From the NCBI RefSeq assembly GCF_002814095.1, contig NZ_CP021913.1, positions 2,232,001 through 2,296,000 of the forward strand: a stretch of 64,000 nucleotides of DNA, written 5' to 3'. The translations under genes were made by a program, and so were the position numbers. The stretch is from Sagittula sp. P11 (GTDB taxonomy: Bacteria; Pseudomonadota; Alphaproteobacteria; Rhodobacterales; Rhodobacteraceae). The stretch's first letter is position 1, and each line of letters starts with the position of its first letter. Below the pieces are notes generated by a model, which was not told the DNA's origin, ran no database searches, and saw nothing but the letters and a program-made list of their open reading frames with translations. Positions 8,492 to 17,145 of the stretch are shown one piece after another.

Positions 8492-9256
8492 ATGGAATTC
8501 CGGATCGAGGACCTTCCCATCCGCGTCAACGTGCCGACGTGGGCCGTGCTCGAAGCGCGGGTGCGGGAGAGATTCGCACAAAGACGCGGGTTCGCACTCG
8601 CCACGATCAACCTGGACCACCTGGTGAAGCTGCGCGCCTCGCCCGAATTCCGCGTGACCTATGCCGCGCAGGACTTCGTGGTGGCCGACGGCAATCCGAT
8701 CGTCTGGATGTCGAAGCTGGCCGGACGCCCGGTTTCGCTGATCCCGGGGTCCGAGGCGATCCTGCCGCTGGCGCGGATCGCCGCGCAGCAGGGTGTGCAG
8801 GTGGCGCTTTTCGGCGCGACCGACGCGGTGCTGAAGGCCGCGAAGGAATACCTCGAACGCGAGGTGCGCGACCTCACCGTGGCCTGCTGCATCGCTCCGC
8901 GCATGGGCTTCGACCCAAAGGGCGAGCTGGCGGAGGCCTACCTGGCCGAGATCGCAGACTCCGGCGCGCGGCTGTGCTTCGTGGCGCTGGGCGCGCCGAA
9001 GCAGGAGACCTTCGCCGCCTTCGGACGCACCCGGGCGCCGGAGGTGGGCTTCGCCTCCATCGGCGCCGGGCTCGACTTCTTCGCAGGCACCCAGAACCGC
9101 GCCCCGGCGCTGGTGCGCCGGTTTTCGATGGAATGGCTCTGGCGGGCGGCTTCGAACCCGCGCCGCCTCGGCCCGCGCTACCTGAAGTGCCTGGCCATCC
9201 TGCCCGTCGAGGCGGCCAAGGCCCTGGCCATGCGGCTGCGCGCCCGCAACGGCTGA
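8492..9256 (+). CDS. WecG/TagA/CpsF family glycosyltransferase (GT26)
   Basis: A 254-residue enzyme of the N-acetylmannosamine/glucosaminyl transferase family that acts on undecaprenyl-linked acceptors at the membrane. Visible family features are ATINLDHLVKL near 37-47, the catalytic-Asp motif VVADGNPIVW (Asp66) and the late segment ALGAPKQE. The longer upstream open frame is rejected because the domain begins at ATG 8492, preceded by GAGG. It is the only gene of its operon and diverges from the Gfo-led operon. The likely role is adding the second sugar of a repeat unit. Confidence 0.88.
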   Translation: MEFRIEDLPIRVNVPTWAVLEARVRERFAQRRGFALATINLDHLVKLRASPEFRVTYAAQDFVVADGNPIVWMSKLAGRPVSLIPGSEAILPLARIAAQQGVQVALFGATDAVLKAAKEYLEREVRDLTVACCIAPRMGFDPKGELAEAYLAEIADSGARLCFVALGAPKQETFAAFGRTRAPEVGFASIGAGLDFFAGTQNRAPALVRRFSMEWLWRAASNPRRLGPRYLKCLAILPVEAAKALAMRLRARNG

Positions 9257-9263
9257 CCCGCCT

Positions 9264-9319
9264 CCTTCATCTTGGCACAAATACCTTGGAGGGGGTCCGG
9301 GGGAGGCAAGGCCTCTCCC
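9264..9319. repeat. dispersed intergenic element (CAAATAC type) with terminator-like hairpin
   Basis: TTCATCTTGGCACAAATACC at 9266 recurs in reverse orientation at 56076-56103, and shorter relatives occur at 28599 and 53173. A hairpin follows (stem 9300-9307/9311-9318, GAGGC-type arms, 3-base loop, one G-T pair), placed to stop transcription of the wecG-like gene. There is no T-run, so the terminator role is inferred from position. Confidence 0.6.
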
Positions 9320-9353
9320 GGCGGGTCGGGCCGCCGCAGGCGGGCCGAAACCC

Positions 9354-9857
9354 CTATGCGTCCGTAGTGCCGCCGGAAATCACCCGCGCCGGGTTGCCGG
9401 CCACCGTCGCACCGGCGGGCACGTCGCGGGTCACCACCGCGTTGGCGCCGATCACCGCGTGGTCGCCCACGGTCAGGGGGCCCAGCAGCTTGGCACCGGC
9501 GCCCACGTCCACGTGACCGCCCAGAACCACCGGCCCGGCCAGGGTCACCTGGTGGAAGATCATGCAGTTCACGCCGATGCGCGCCCTCGGGTGCACGATG
9601 ATGCCGGTGGGATGGGTCAGGCGCAGGCCGCCGCCGATCTCGGTCGTCAGGTGCAGTTCGGACTGGGTCATCAGCGACCAGAACCAGTGGTTCGCCACCC
9701 AGTATTTCGACACCAGCCGGCCAAAGGCACCGCGTCCGCGCCAGTGCTGATAGCGGCGCACCGCCCGGATCAGCTTCTTGCCCGGCTCCCAGAAGGTGTC
9801 GATCCGCTCGCGCGACCAGTCGGGCACGTCGGCTGAAATCCGTGTGTCCTGCTGCAT
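9354..9857 (-). CDS. serine-O-acetyltransferase-like hexapeptide acetyltransferase
   Basis: A 167-residue left-handed beta-helix protein with hexapeptide repeats from about residue 75 to the end (IIVHPRARIGVN, VGAGAKLLGPL, IGANAVVTRDVPAGATVAGNPA). It resembles CysE/WcaB-type acetyl-CoA transferases that O-acetylate sugars in polysaccharide loci, and is shorter than true CysE because the N-terminal helical domain is reduced. ATG 9857 is preferred. A GTG at 9884 would add nine residues but has its AGGAG only one base away. It stands alone between two rightward genes. Confidence 0.8.
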   Translation of the reverse strand: MQQDTRISADVPDWSRERIDTFWEPGKKLIRAVRRYQHWRGRGAFGRLVSKYWVANHWFWSLMTQSELHLTTEIGGGLRLTHPTGIIVHPRARIGVNCMIFHQVTLAGPVVLGGHVDVGAGAKLLGPLTVGDHAVIGANAVVTRDVPAGATVAGNPARVISGGTTDA

Positions 9858-10001
9858 TCCGTCCCGGGGCCTTCGATCTGCCACACTCCTGCCCTGAAAT
9901 GGGTTATCCTGCTTTCAAACGCAACAGAGGACCGCAGAGGCCCGTCGCATTACAGTGTTTACCATTGTCCCGCAGCGCGGATTCCCGCAGGCGGAGGCAG
10001 G

Positions 10002-12086
10002 ATGTTTCGAGCAACCGGAGAAACCGGCAGGACAATGACTTCGCAGACCCGCCATCCGCCCTACCGCGGTGACATCGACGGCTTGCGGGCCATCGCTGTC
10101 CTGTCCGTCGTGCTCTACCATTTCGGCGTGCCGCTTGCCGGGGGCTTCACCGGGGTCGACATCTTCTTCGTCATCTCGGGCTTCCTGATCGGCGGCATCC
10201 TCTGGCGCGAATACGACGCCACGGGCCGGGTCTGGCTGAGGCACTTCTACCTGCGCCGGTTCCGCCGTCTTGCGCCCGCCTTCTTCACCATGCTGGCGGT
10301 CACCGCCGCCGCCGCCTGGGTGCTGATGCTGCCCTTCGAGTTCCGGGAGTTCGGCAAGACCGCCATCGCTTCCACCGTCTACCTGTCGAACGTGCTGTTC
10401 TTCCGGCAGACCGGCTATTTCGATGTGGCGGCCCACGACAAGCCCTTGCTGCACACATGGTCGCTGGCGGTGGAGGAGCAGTTCTACATCTTCCTGCCGC
10501 TGCTGATCCTCGTGCTGGCGCGCTGGCGCTGGGGCCTTCTGGGCGCGCTGGTGGCGATCTGGGCGGTCTCGCTGGCGGCCTGCGTCCTGCTGACCCCGGC
10601 CTATCCGACGGCGACCTTCTTCCTCTTCCCGTTCCGCGCGTGGGAGCTGCTGAGCGGCGTGCTGCTGGCGATCTGGGGCCACCGCAGGCAGTCCGGCTGG
10701 CAGGGCTGGACGCCCTTCGCGTGGATCGGCCTGTTGCTGGTGCTGGTCTCGGTGATTTTCATCCCCGCAGGTCCGCTGTTCCCGGGGCTGCTGGCGATCC
10801 TGCCGGTTGCGGGCACCCTGATGCTGCTGTCGACGGGCAACGGGACACATGGCGTCAGCGCCATGCTGCGCCTGCCGGTGCTGCGCTTCTTCGGCCTGAT
10901 CTCCTATTCGCTCTACCTCTGGCACTGGCCGGTCTTCGTGCTGTCGAGCTACCTGCGCGACGGCTATGCACACCCCGCCGAGGCGGTGGTCTGGATGGCC
11001 CTGTCGGTGGCGCTGGCCTGGCTGTCGTGGCGGTTCGTCGAACAGCCCGTGCGCCGGGCCGACCGCCTGCCCGGCTGGGCGGTGCTGTTCGGCACGCTGG
11101 GCGCCTCTGCAGCCGCGCTGGCGTTCGGCGCCTACGTCTACCTCAGGGACGGGCTGCCGCAGCGCTTCGGGCCAGAGGCGGCGGTGCATATCGCGGCCTC
11201 GGGGGACTTCCTGCAGGATTTCAGCCGGTGCTACGTGGCCGACCAGCTGCCGCTCGACGGGCTGGAAGTCTGCCCGATCGGCCCGGACGGCCCGCCGAAG
11301 GTGCTGGTCTGGGGCGACAGCCACCTGCGCGCCTTCAAGGAGGGGCTGGACATGGCGGCGCACGAGGCCGGGGTGCCGGGGATCATCCTGTGGCGGGCTG
11401 GCTGTCCGCCGCTGATCGACATCCGCAAGGTCGAGACCGCCGCGACCCCGGCGCAGAACACCGCCTGCACGCAGGCCAACACCCAGATCAAGCAGAGCTT
11501 CGCGCGGCTGGGCAGCGTCGAGGCGGTGCTGCTGGTCGGGCGCTGGGGGTACTACGCCGAGGGCACGGGCAGCGGGCTGGACGCCGGGAACCGCATCGCC
11601 ATCTACCCGACCACCGGCCCGGAAGAGGTGGGGGAGGCGCAGGCTTCGGTCGTGTCGCGCGCCGCCGAGGCCACGGTCGCGCATCTGGAGCGTTACTTCG
11701 ACCGCATCCTTGTCCTGCGGCAGCCGCCGGAGATCCCGCTTTACGACAGCCGCCGCGCAGCGCGGGAGGCGGCCCATGCCGGGCTGCCCTTCGCCGCCCC
11801 GCCGAGGACCGAGCCCGAGGTCGACCGTACCGCATTGGCGGATCGCGCGGCGCAGGCGGACCTGCCGTGGCAGGCGCTGGCGGCAGAGGGCCGGGTCGCG
11901 CTGATCGACCCCTGGCCGCGGTTTTGCGACGGCACGCGCTGTTCGGCGGTGGTGGACGGCGTGGGCCAGTTCTTCGACAACAACCATGTGACCAACGCGG
12001 CCGCGCTGCGGGTGCGCGATCTTTTCGCCCCGCTGTTCGAGGGCCTCGCGACGGAGGCGGCGCAGACCGGCGCCACCGAAGGATGA
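10002..12086 (+). CDS. acyltransferase-3 / SGNH surface-polysaccharide O-acylase (OafA type)
   Basis: A 694-residue integral membrane enzyme. The N-terminal acyltransferase-3 domain (about 15-370) starts YRGDIDGLRAIAVLSVVLYHF and has ~10 membrane segments. The periplasmic SGNH domain (about 410-690) has VLVWGDSHLRAF (nucleophile Ser) and the C-terminal His block FFDNNHVTNAAAL. Such proteins pass acyl groups across the membrane to extracellular polysaccharide. ATG 10002 follows a strong GGAGG; an ATG at 10035 is an alternative. Its stop overlaps the GMC gene (ATGA), so the two are coupled. Confidence 0.9.
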   Translation: MFRATGETGRTMTSQTRHPPYRGDIDGLRAIAVLSVVLYHFGVPLAGGFTGVDIFFVISGFLIGGILWREYDATGRVWLRHFYLRRFRRLAPAFFTMLAVTAAAAWVLMLPFEFREFGKTAIASTVYLSNVLFFRQTGYFDVAAHDKPLLHTWSLAVEEQFYIFLPLLILVLARWRWGLLGALVAIWAVSLAACVLLTPAYPTATFFLFPFRAWELLSGVLLAIWGHRRQSGWQGWTPFAWIGLLLVLVSVIFIPAGPLFPGLLAILPVAGTLMLLSTGNGTHGVSAMLRLPVLRFFGLISYSLYLWHWPVFVLSSYLRDGYAHPAEAVVWMALSVALAWLSWRFVEQPVRRADRLPGWAVLFGTLGASAAALAFGAYVYLRDGLPQRFGPEAAVHIAASGDFLQDFSRCYVADQLPLDGLEVCPIGPDGPPKVLVWGDSHLRAFKEGLDMAAHEAGVPGIILWRAGCPPLIDIRKVETAATPAQNTACTQANTQIKQSFARLGSVEAVLLVGRWGYYAEGTGSGLDAGNRIAIYPTTGPEEVGEAQASVVSRAAEATVAHLERYFDRILVLRQPPEIPLYDSRRAAREAAHAGLPFAAPPRTEPEVDRTALADRAAQADLPWQALAAEGRVALIDPWPRFCDGTRCSAVVDGVGQFFDNNHVTNAAALRVRDLFAPLFEGLATEAAQTGATEG

Positions 12087-13600
12087 CCCACTGGGAGGCT
12101 GAGTGGGACGCCGTGGTGATCGGCGCCGGCATCGGCGGCGGCACCATCGGCCGCGCGCTGGCGGAGGCCGGGCAGAAGGTGCTGTTCCTCGAAAAGGGGT
12201 TGGCCGACGTGCGCAGCGCCGAAAACGGCCTGTCGGAGATCTTCGTGCCGGAGGCGCGCGCCACCCGTGGCCTCTGGCCGGAGCCTCTGTCGGTCACGGT
12301 GGACGGCGTCGCGCAGGCGTTCTACGCGCCGCGGGGTGCGGGGCCGGGCGGGTCGTCGGTCTTTTACGCGGCGACGCTGGAACGGCCCGAACGCCATGAC
12401 CTCGAGGACGTGCCGGGACGTCCGCATCCCACCGGCGGCTGGCCGCTGGGTTTCGACGCGCTGGCGCCGTTCTACGCGAAGGCGGCCCAGATGTACCGCG
12501 TCTACGGCACGCCCGATCCGCTGTCGTCCGAGGCCCCCCTGCCGCTGCGCGCGGCGCCGGACCTCACGGGGGTGGAGGCGGCGATGATGGCGCGGTTCCG
12601 CAAGGCGGGGCTGCATCCCTACCACGCGCACACCGGGGTGGAGCGGCTGGAGGGCTGCGCCATGTGCCTTGGCCGCAAATGCCCGCGCGCCTGCAAGATG
12701 GACGGACGCTCTGCCGGGGTGGAACCGGCCCTGGCCGCCGGGGCGCAGCTTCTGACCGGGGCGGAGGTCACGCGGCTGGTGATGGACGGCGCCCGGGTTG
12801 CGGGGGTGGAGGCACGGGTGGACGGCGAAACACGGCGCTTCACCGCGCGGCGCTACGTGCTGGCGGCGGGGGCGCTCGGGTCGCCGGCTGTGCTGCTGCG
12901 CTCGGCCTGCGAGGGCTGGGCGGAGGGGGTCGCCAACCGCTCCGGCCTTGTGGGGCGCAACCTGATGTTCCACCTCAACGAGATGTTCGCGCTGTGGCCC
13001 GGGGTGGAAGGTGCTGCGACGAAGGCGATTTCGCTCCGCGATCTCTATCACCTCGAAGGGCAGCGGCTGGGCACGGTGCAGGCCATGGGCATCCGCGCGT
13101 CCTATGGCGAGACGGTGTTCTACCTGAACCGCATGCTGGCGGCGCGGGGCCTGTCCCGGCTGGCGCCGCTGTCCCGCCTGCCCGCTGCGGTGGCGCAGAA
13201 GCTGATGGGTTCGGCGCAGATCTTCGTCGGGCTGATGGAGGACCTGCCCTACCGGGAGAACCGGGTCGGCGCGGACGGGGCGGTGCATTACACCCTGCAC
13301 GACGAGCTGAAGGCGCGGCGGCAGGCGTTCCGCAAGGCGATCCGGCATGCCTTCCGCGGGCAGAGGCGGATGTTCCTCGGCTTTGCACCGGACCTGAACT
13401 GGGGGCATCCCTGCGGGACCTTGCGGTTCGGGACCGATCCGGCATCCTCCGTCCTGCGGCCCGACGGGCGGGCGCACGATGTCGACAACCTTTGGGTGGC
13501 GGATGCGTCCTTCATGCCGACGTCGATGGGGGTGAACCCCAGCCTGACAATCGCGGCCTTCGCGCTGCACGTGGCCGGGGGGATGGGTGCGGATGACTGA
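12083..13600 (+). CDS. GMC-type FAD-dependent oxidoreductase
   Basis: A 505-residue flavoprotein. FAD-binding VVIGAGIGGGTIGRAL at 10-25 is followed by GPGGSSVFYAAT near 90, and the C-terminal GMC_oxred_C block ends with ADASFMPTSMGVNPSLTIAAFAL. A cysteine cluster CAMCLGRKCPRACK near 193-206 (C-x2-C-x4-C-x3-C) recalls the Cys loop of some long-chain alcohol and sterol oxidases. It is coupled to the acylase upstream (ATGA) and to the SDR downstream (8-bp overlap). It probably oxidises a hydroxyl of a sugar or lipid-sugar; the substrate is unknown. Confidence 0.85.
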   Translation: MTHWEAEWDAVVIGAGIGGGTIGRALAEAGQKVLFLEKGLADVRSAENGLSEIFVPEARATRGLWPEPLSVTVDGVAQAFYAPRGAGPGGSSVFYAATLERPERHDLEDVPGRPHPTGGWPLGFDALAPFYAKAAQMYRVYGTPDPLSSEAPLPLRAAPDLTGVEAAMMARFRKAGLHPYHAHTGVERLEGCAMCLGRKCPRACKMDGRSAGVEPALAAGAQLLTGAEVTRLVMDGARVAGVEARVDGETRRFTARRYVLAAGALGSPAVLLRSACEGWAEGVANRSGLVGRNLMFHLNEMFALWPGVEGAATKAISLRDLYHLEGQRLGTVQAMGIRASYGETVFYLNRMLAARGLSRLAPLSRLPAAVAQKLMGSAQIFVGLMEDLPYRENRVGADGAVHYTLHDELKARRQAFRKAIRHAFRGQRRMFLGFAPDLNWGHPCGTLRFGTDPASSVLRPDGRAHDVDNLWVADASFMPTSMGVNPSLTIAAFALHVAGGMGADD

Positions 13601-14345
13601 CTTCACGCCAAAGGACGGATGCGTCGTGGTGACCGGCGCGGGCTCCGGCCTTGGCCGGGCGATGGCGGCAGCCTTCGCGGGCCGGGGCTTCCGCGTAGCC
13701 GGCACCGGGCGGCGGGCGGAGGCGCTGGAAGAGACGGCGGGCCTGTGCGGCCCGGAGTTCACCGCCCTGCCGATGGACGTGGCCGACTGGGGCGCCGTGC
13801 AGGCGGGATTTGCCACGCTCGGGCCGGTGGCGGTGCTGGTCAACAACGCCGCCGTCTATCCGCACCGGGACATCCTTGCCGAAAGCGGCGAGAGCTTTGC
13901 CGCGACCATGGGCGTGAACCTCGGCGGGGTGGTGAACTGCACCCGCGCGGTGCTGGAGGACATGGCGCCGCGCGGGCGGGGCCGCATCCTGAACGTGGCG
14001 ACCTTTGCCGACCTGAATCCGTTGCCCGCGTCCTCTGCCTATTCGGTGTCGAAGGGCGCGGCGCGGATCTTCACCCGCGCTTTGCTGGCCGATCTGGGCG
14101 ACCGGCTGCCGGGGATCGTGGTGTCGGACTGGATGCCGGGGATGCTGGCGACGACCATGGGCATACCGGATGGCGTGGCGCCCGAGGTTTCGGCCGAGTG
14201 GGGCGTGCGGCTGGCGCTGAAGGGGGATGTCTCCTACAGCGGATCGGTGTTCGAGATGGACCGGGAGATCCTGCCGTCCCGCGGGATGAAGGCGAAGGTC
14301 CGCGACATGATCCTGATGCGGCGGCGGAGGCCCCGGGTGCTCTGA
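13593..14345 (+). CDS. short-chain dehydrogenase/reductase
   Basis: A 250-residue classical SDR with cofactor motif VVTGAGSGLGRAM near 12, NNAAV near 85 and a catalytic YSVSK near 150. ATG 13593 is chosen over a GTG two codons earlier. It overlaps the GMC gene by 8 bp and is last in the acylase-GMC-SDR operon. A flavin oxidase followed by an SDR is the gene order expected for oxidation then reduction at one carbon (epimerisation), but that is inference. It converges on the MFS gene with a 3-bp gap. Confidence 0.87.
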   Translation: MTDFTPKDGCVVVTGAGSGLGRAMAAAFAGRGFRVAGTGRRAEALEETAGLCGPEFTALPMDVADWGAVQAGFATLGPVAVLVNNAAVYPHRDILAESGESFAATMGVNLGGVVNCTRAVLEDMAPRGRGRILNVATFADLNPLPASSAYSVSKGAARIFTRALLADLGDRLPGIVVSDWMPGMLATTMGIPDGVAPEVSAEWGVRLALKGDVSYSGSVFEMDREILPSRGMKAKVRDMILMRRRRPRVL

Positions 14346-14348
14346 CGC

Positions 14349-15611
14349 CTACTGCTGCGAAGGCAGCGGCGTTCCGGCGGGAACGCGCGGCGGGGCCTCT
14401 TCCGGGAAGCGGATGCGGTGTTCGCCCAGCCTCGGGTGCAGGTGGCCCGCGATGCGCCACGCGATGAGACTTGCGGCGCCGGCGGCGGCGAAGACGGCGG
14501 GCACCGGCGCGGCCAGCAGGATGACCCATGCGACGCCCGGCGTCAGGATGCCCGACACGTCGCGGAAGGACGAATAGATCGCCGACATTTCCGTGCGTTC
14601 GGAGGGCTTGACCGCCATGAGGAAGGGCAGGCCGCCGCAGATGTCGAGCAGGATCAGGAAGATGCTGGCCGAGAACAGCGCGGCGATGGCGATCCACGGC
14701 AGCGCGCCCGACAGGCCCGCGGCGAGGAACAGCAGCGTGCAGGCCATGAAGCCGGTGCGCACCGCGCCCCGGACCGACCGGGCCTGCACCCAGCGCAGCA
14801 TCAGCGGCGAGGCGAAGAGCGCCATGTTGGTGGTGGAGGCGAGAACGCCGCCCAGCCGGTCGCCCAGCCCGTTCTCCACCGCGAAGATCGGCAGGTAGAC
14901 GATGTAGACCCACCAGCCGCAGGAGCGGATCACCGCGAAGAGCCAGCCGGAGATCAGGCGCGGCTGCTGCAGGAACCGCCCGAGGTAGGCCAGCGGGTTC
15001 GGCGTGGCACGGCGGGCGCGGGTGATGAGCTTGCCGTTGCCGAGCCGCATGTAGAGGAAGACCGCCAGCATCGCCGCCGCCGCCAGCGCCGCGATGAGGA
15101 AGGGGGCGGGCCGCCAGACGGTCCAGAGGGTGACGCCGGTCACCGGCCCGATGGTCCAGCCGAGGGCGGAGTAGAAGAGGCGCAGCGTCTCGCACCGGCC
15201 GAGCTCGACCCGGGCGATGTAGTCCAGCACGTAGGCGTTGAAGCAGACGAAGCAGACCACCGTCGCGGAAGAGACGAGCACGAGCCCGGCGATCAGCGCC
15301 GCGGCGCCGCCGGTGGCCGCCAGCCCTGCGCCGGTGACGAAGGACAGCGCGCCCATGGCATAGACGACGCGGCGCGGGATGAAGCGGTTGACGAAGGGCA
15401 CGAGCAGCCCGACCAGAAGCGAGACGAGGCCGATGGCGAAGTAGATCGCGCTGACCTCGCCCGCGTCCTGCAGCGCGTCGTAGAGGGCCACGGGAAAGAC
15501 GGAGATCAGCATCCCCCGCGCCACCGCCTCGCACCCGGCGAGCGTGGCGAACCCCCTAACGGACGGGGCGGGGGCGTGGCGGAGCCATTCGGGGATGCGG
15601 CGTTCGAACAT
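14349..15611 (-). CDS. MFS transporter
   Basis: A 420-residue protein with about 12 hydrophobic segments arranged as two bundles separated by a basic loop near residues 200-215 (RLGNGKLITRARRATPNP). It looks like a major facilitator superfamily carrier. The motif-A region is weak (FVNRFIPRRVV after TM2), so the subfamily is not assigned. It lies between the SDR (convergent) and GT4 genes in the polysaccharide locus, and could export a metabolite or be unrelated to the sugar pathway. Confidence 0.82.
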   Translation of the reverse strand: MFERRIPEWLRHAPAPSVRGFATLAGCEAVARGMLISVFPVALYDALQDAGEVSAIYFAIGLVSLLVGLLVPFVNRFIPRRVVYAMGALSFVTGAGLAATGGAAALIAGLVLVSSATVVCFVCFNAYVLDYIARVELGRCETLRLFYSALGWTIGPVTGVTLWTVWRPAPFLIAALAAAAMLAVFLYMRLGNGKLITRARRATPNPLAYLGRFLQQPRLISGWLFAVIRSCGWWVYIVYLPIFAVENGLGDRLGGVLASTTNMALFASPLMLRWVQARSVRGAVRTGFMACTLLFLAAGLSGALPWIAIAALFSASIFLILLDICGGLPFLMAVKPSERTEMSAIYSSFRDVSGILTPGVAWVILLAAPVPAVFAAAGAASLIAWRIAGHLHPRLGEHRIRFPEEAPPRVPAGTPLPSQQ

Positions 15612-15858
15612 GGGGGCACTCGTCGTCTGGGCCTGCGGCGGGGCAGGGTCCTGTGCCGCGCACCATGGCGCAGCGGCGGGCGGCGCTCTGCCCCGGGCGC
15701 GACCTCATGGTCTGAACGCGACACGAGGCGGGGTTTTCGGTGTTCGGGGTGGACGGCGGGCCGCCATGTGGGTGCGGAGGGAGCGGGCCTGCGTGTCCGC
15801 CCTTTGTCGCGTGGGCTGAGGGAGATGTACGTCCCGGGGGGCGGCGACGGCGGCGCCT
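15612..15858. other. 247-bp intergenic region upstream of the MFS gene
   Basis: GC-rich non-coding spacer between the GT4 stop and the MFS start, both on the minus strand. It presumably carries the MFS promoter. I see no convincing hexamers, hairpin or repeat. Confidence 0.4.
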
Positions 15859-17145
15859 TCAGTCTCCGAACAGGTCGGGTTTCGGCGCGGGGCTTCCGGC
15901 GCGCACCCAGTCGTAGACCCGCGCCACCTGCCGCGCCTTGGCGGACCAGAGGAAATCGCGCTGCACGCGGGCGCGCGCTGCGGCGGCCATGGGGGCAAGC
16001 TGTTCCGGCGCCTCGGCCAGGCTGGCCAGTACGCGGGCGAACCCGTCGACGATCTGCTCGCGCGCGCCGCAGGGCACCTTGAGGCCGGTCGCGTCGTCCA
16101 CCAGCTCTCCCGGCCCGGCGTAGTCGACGATCAGCGGCACGACGCCCAGCGCCATCGCCTCCAGCACCACGCCGCCGCCGAATTCGCGGATCGAGGGGAA
16201 GGAGAGCAGGTGGCACGTGGCAAGGATGTCCTGCACCTGTTCGTGCGCCTGCCAGCCGTGGAAGGTGAGCGCCGCGCCGATGCCCAGCCGGTCGGCCTGT
16301 GCGCGCAGGTCGGGCATCATCGGGCCGTCGCCGATGATGTCGAGCGTCATGCGGTCGTCGCGCAGCAGCGGGGCCGCGGCCTCCAGCAGCATGTCCGGGC
16401 CCTTGTAGGGGACGAGCCGTCCGACGAAGGCGGCGCGCAGCTTGCCGGGTTGCGGCGCCGCGATGCGCGAGAAGCGCGTGGGGTCGATGCCGTTCTCCGG
16501 CAGCCAGATCACACGGTCCTGCAGGTGGTCGGGGACCTCCGAGGCGGTGTGGCGCGACCCGGCGAGAATGGCGCTGGCGTTGGTCAGCGTGGCGCGGCGG
16601 CCCGGCAGCAGCTTGTAGGCGCCGCGCACGTAGGAGAGCCATTCCTTCTCGGCCCGGCGTTCGGCGTCGAACGCCTTTGGCCAGGGCACGCCGCCGTTGA
16701 GCGGGCCGAGGACAAAGGGCACGCCCGCGTGGGCACATTTGGCCGCCAGCGGCGAGGGCGAGGTCGGCGAAAGCGGTGTGATGCGGTGCACGATGTCATA
16801 GGCGCCGCGCCGGATGTCGTCGCCGAAGCGCCTCCAGATCAGCCGTTCGAAGTAGGGATAGGACAGCGCGTTGACCGCTTGCAGCGTGGTCCAGCCCTTG
16901 CCGCTGTCGAGGCGCAGCTTTTCCGCCAGCTTCCACATGGGGCGGGCGATGGCCTCGGAGTCGATGGCGGTGAAATCGGTGCCCTCGCGCATCCCGGCAC
17001 GCAGGAAGGCGTCGCGGTTGCGGGTCTGGGTGACAATGTGGACATCGGCGACGTCGCGCAGGGCAGAGGCGAGCGACCAGCCGACAAGCGGTACGCTGAC
17101 CCATTCGGGGTTGGCCGCTTCGGCCACGGCTAGAACGCGGGTCAT
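15859..17145 (-). CDS. glycosyltransferase family 4
   Basis: A 428-residue GT-B enzyme. The N-domain is less typical (VLAVAEAANPEWVSVPLVGWS), with an acceptor-side GPLNGGVPWP near 165. The C-domain has AAFVGRLVPYKGPDMLLEA and the E-x7-E signature REFGGGVVLEA near 335. Start ATG 17145 overlaps the stop of the upstream polymerase-like gene by 4 bp, so the two form a two-gene operon. Donor and acceptor are unknown. Confidence 0.87.
   Translation of the reverse strand: MTRVLAVAEAANPEWVSVPLVGWSLASALRDVADVHIVTQTRNRDAFLRAGMREGTDFTAIDSEAIARPMWKLAEKLRLDSGKGWTTLQAVNALSYPYFERLIWRRFGDDIRRGAYDIVHRITPLSPTSPSPLAAKCAHAGVPFVLGPLNGGVPWPKAFDAERRAEKEWLSYVRGAYKLLPGRRATLTNASAILAGSRHTASEVPDHLQDRVIWLPENGIDPTRFSRIAAPQPGKLRAAFVGRLVPYKGPDMLLEAAAPLLRDDRMTLDIIGDGPMMPDLRAQADRLGIGAALTFHGWQAHEQVQDILATCHLLSFPSIREFGGGVVLEAMALGVVPLIVDYAGPGELVDDATGLKVPCGAREQIVDGFARVLASLAEAPEQLAPMAAAARARVQRDFLWSAKARQVARVYDWVRAGSPAPKPDLFGD

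Noticed and set aside
10457-12082. in-frame upstream extension of the GMC gene
   Set aside because: Lies in another frame of the acylase gene; the GMC fold begins at ATG 12083.
11741-13846. long minus-strand frame opposite acylase, GMC and SDR genes
   Set aside because: The plus-strand proteins have clear motifs and coupled starts; this frame is Arg/Pro/His-rich with none.
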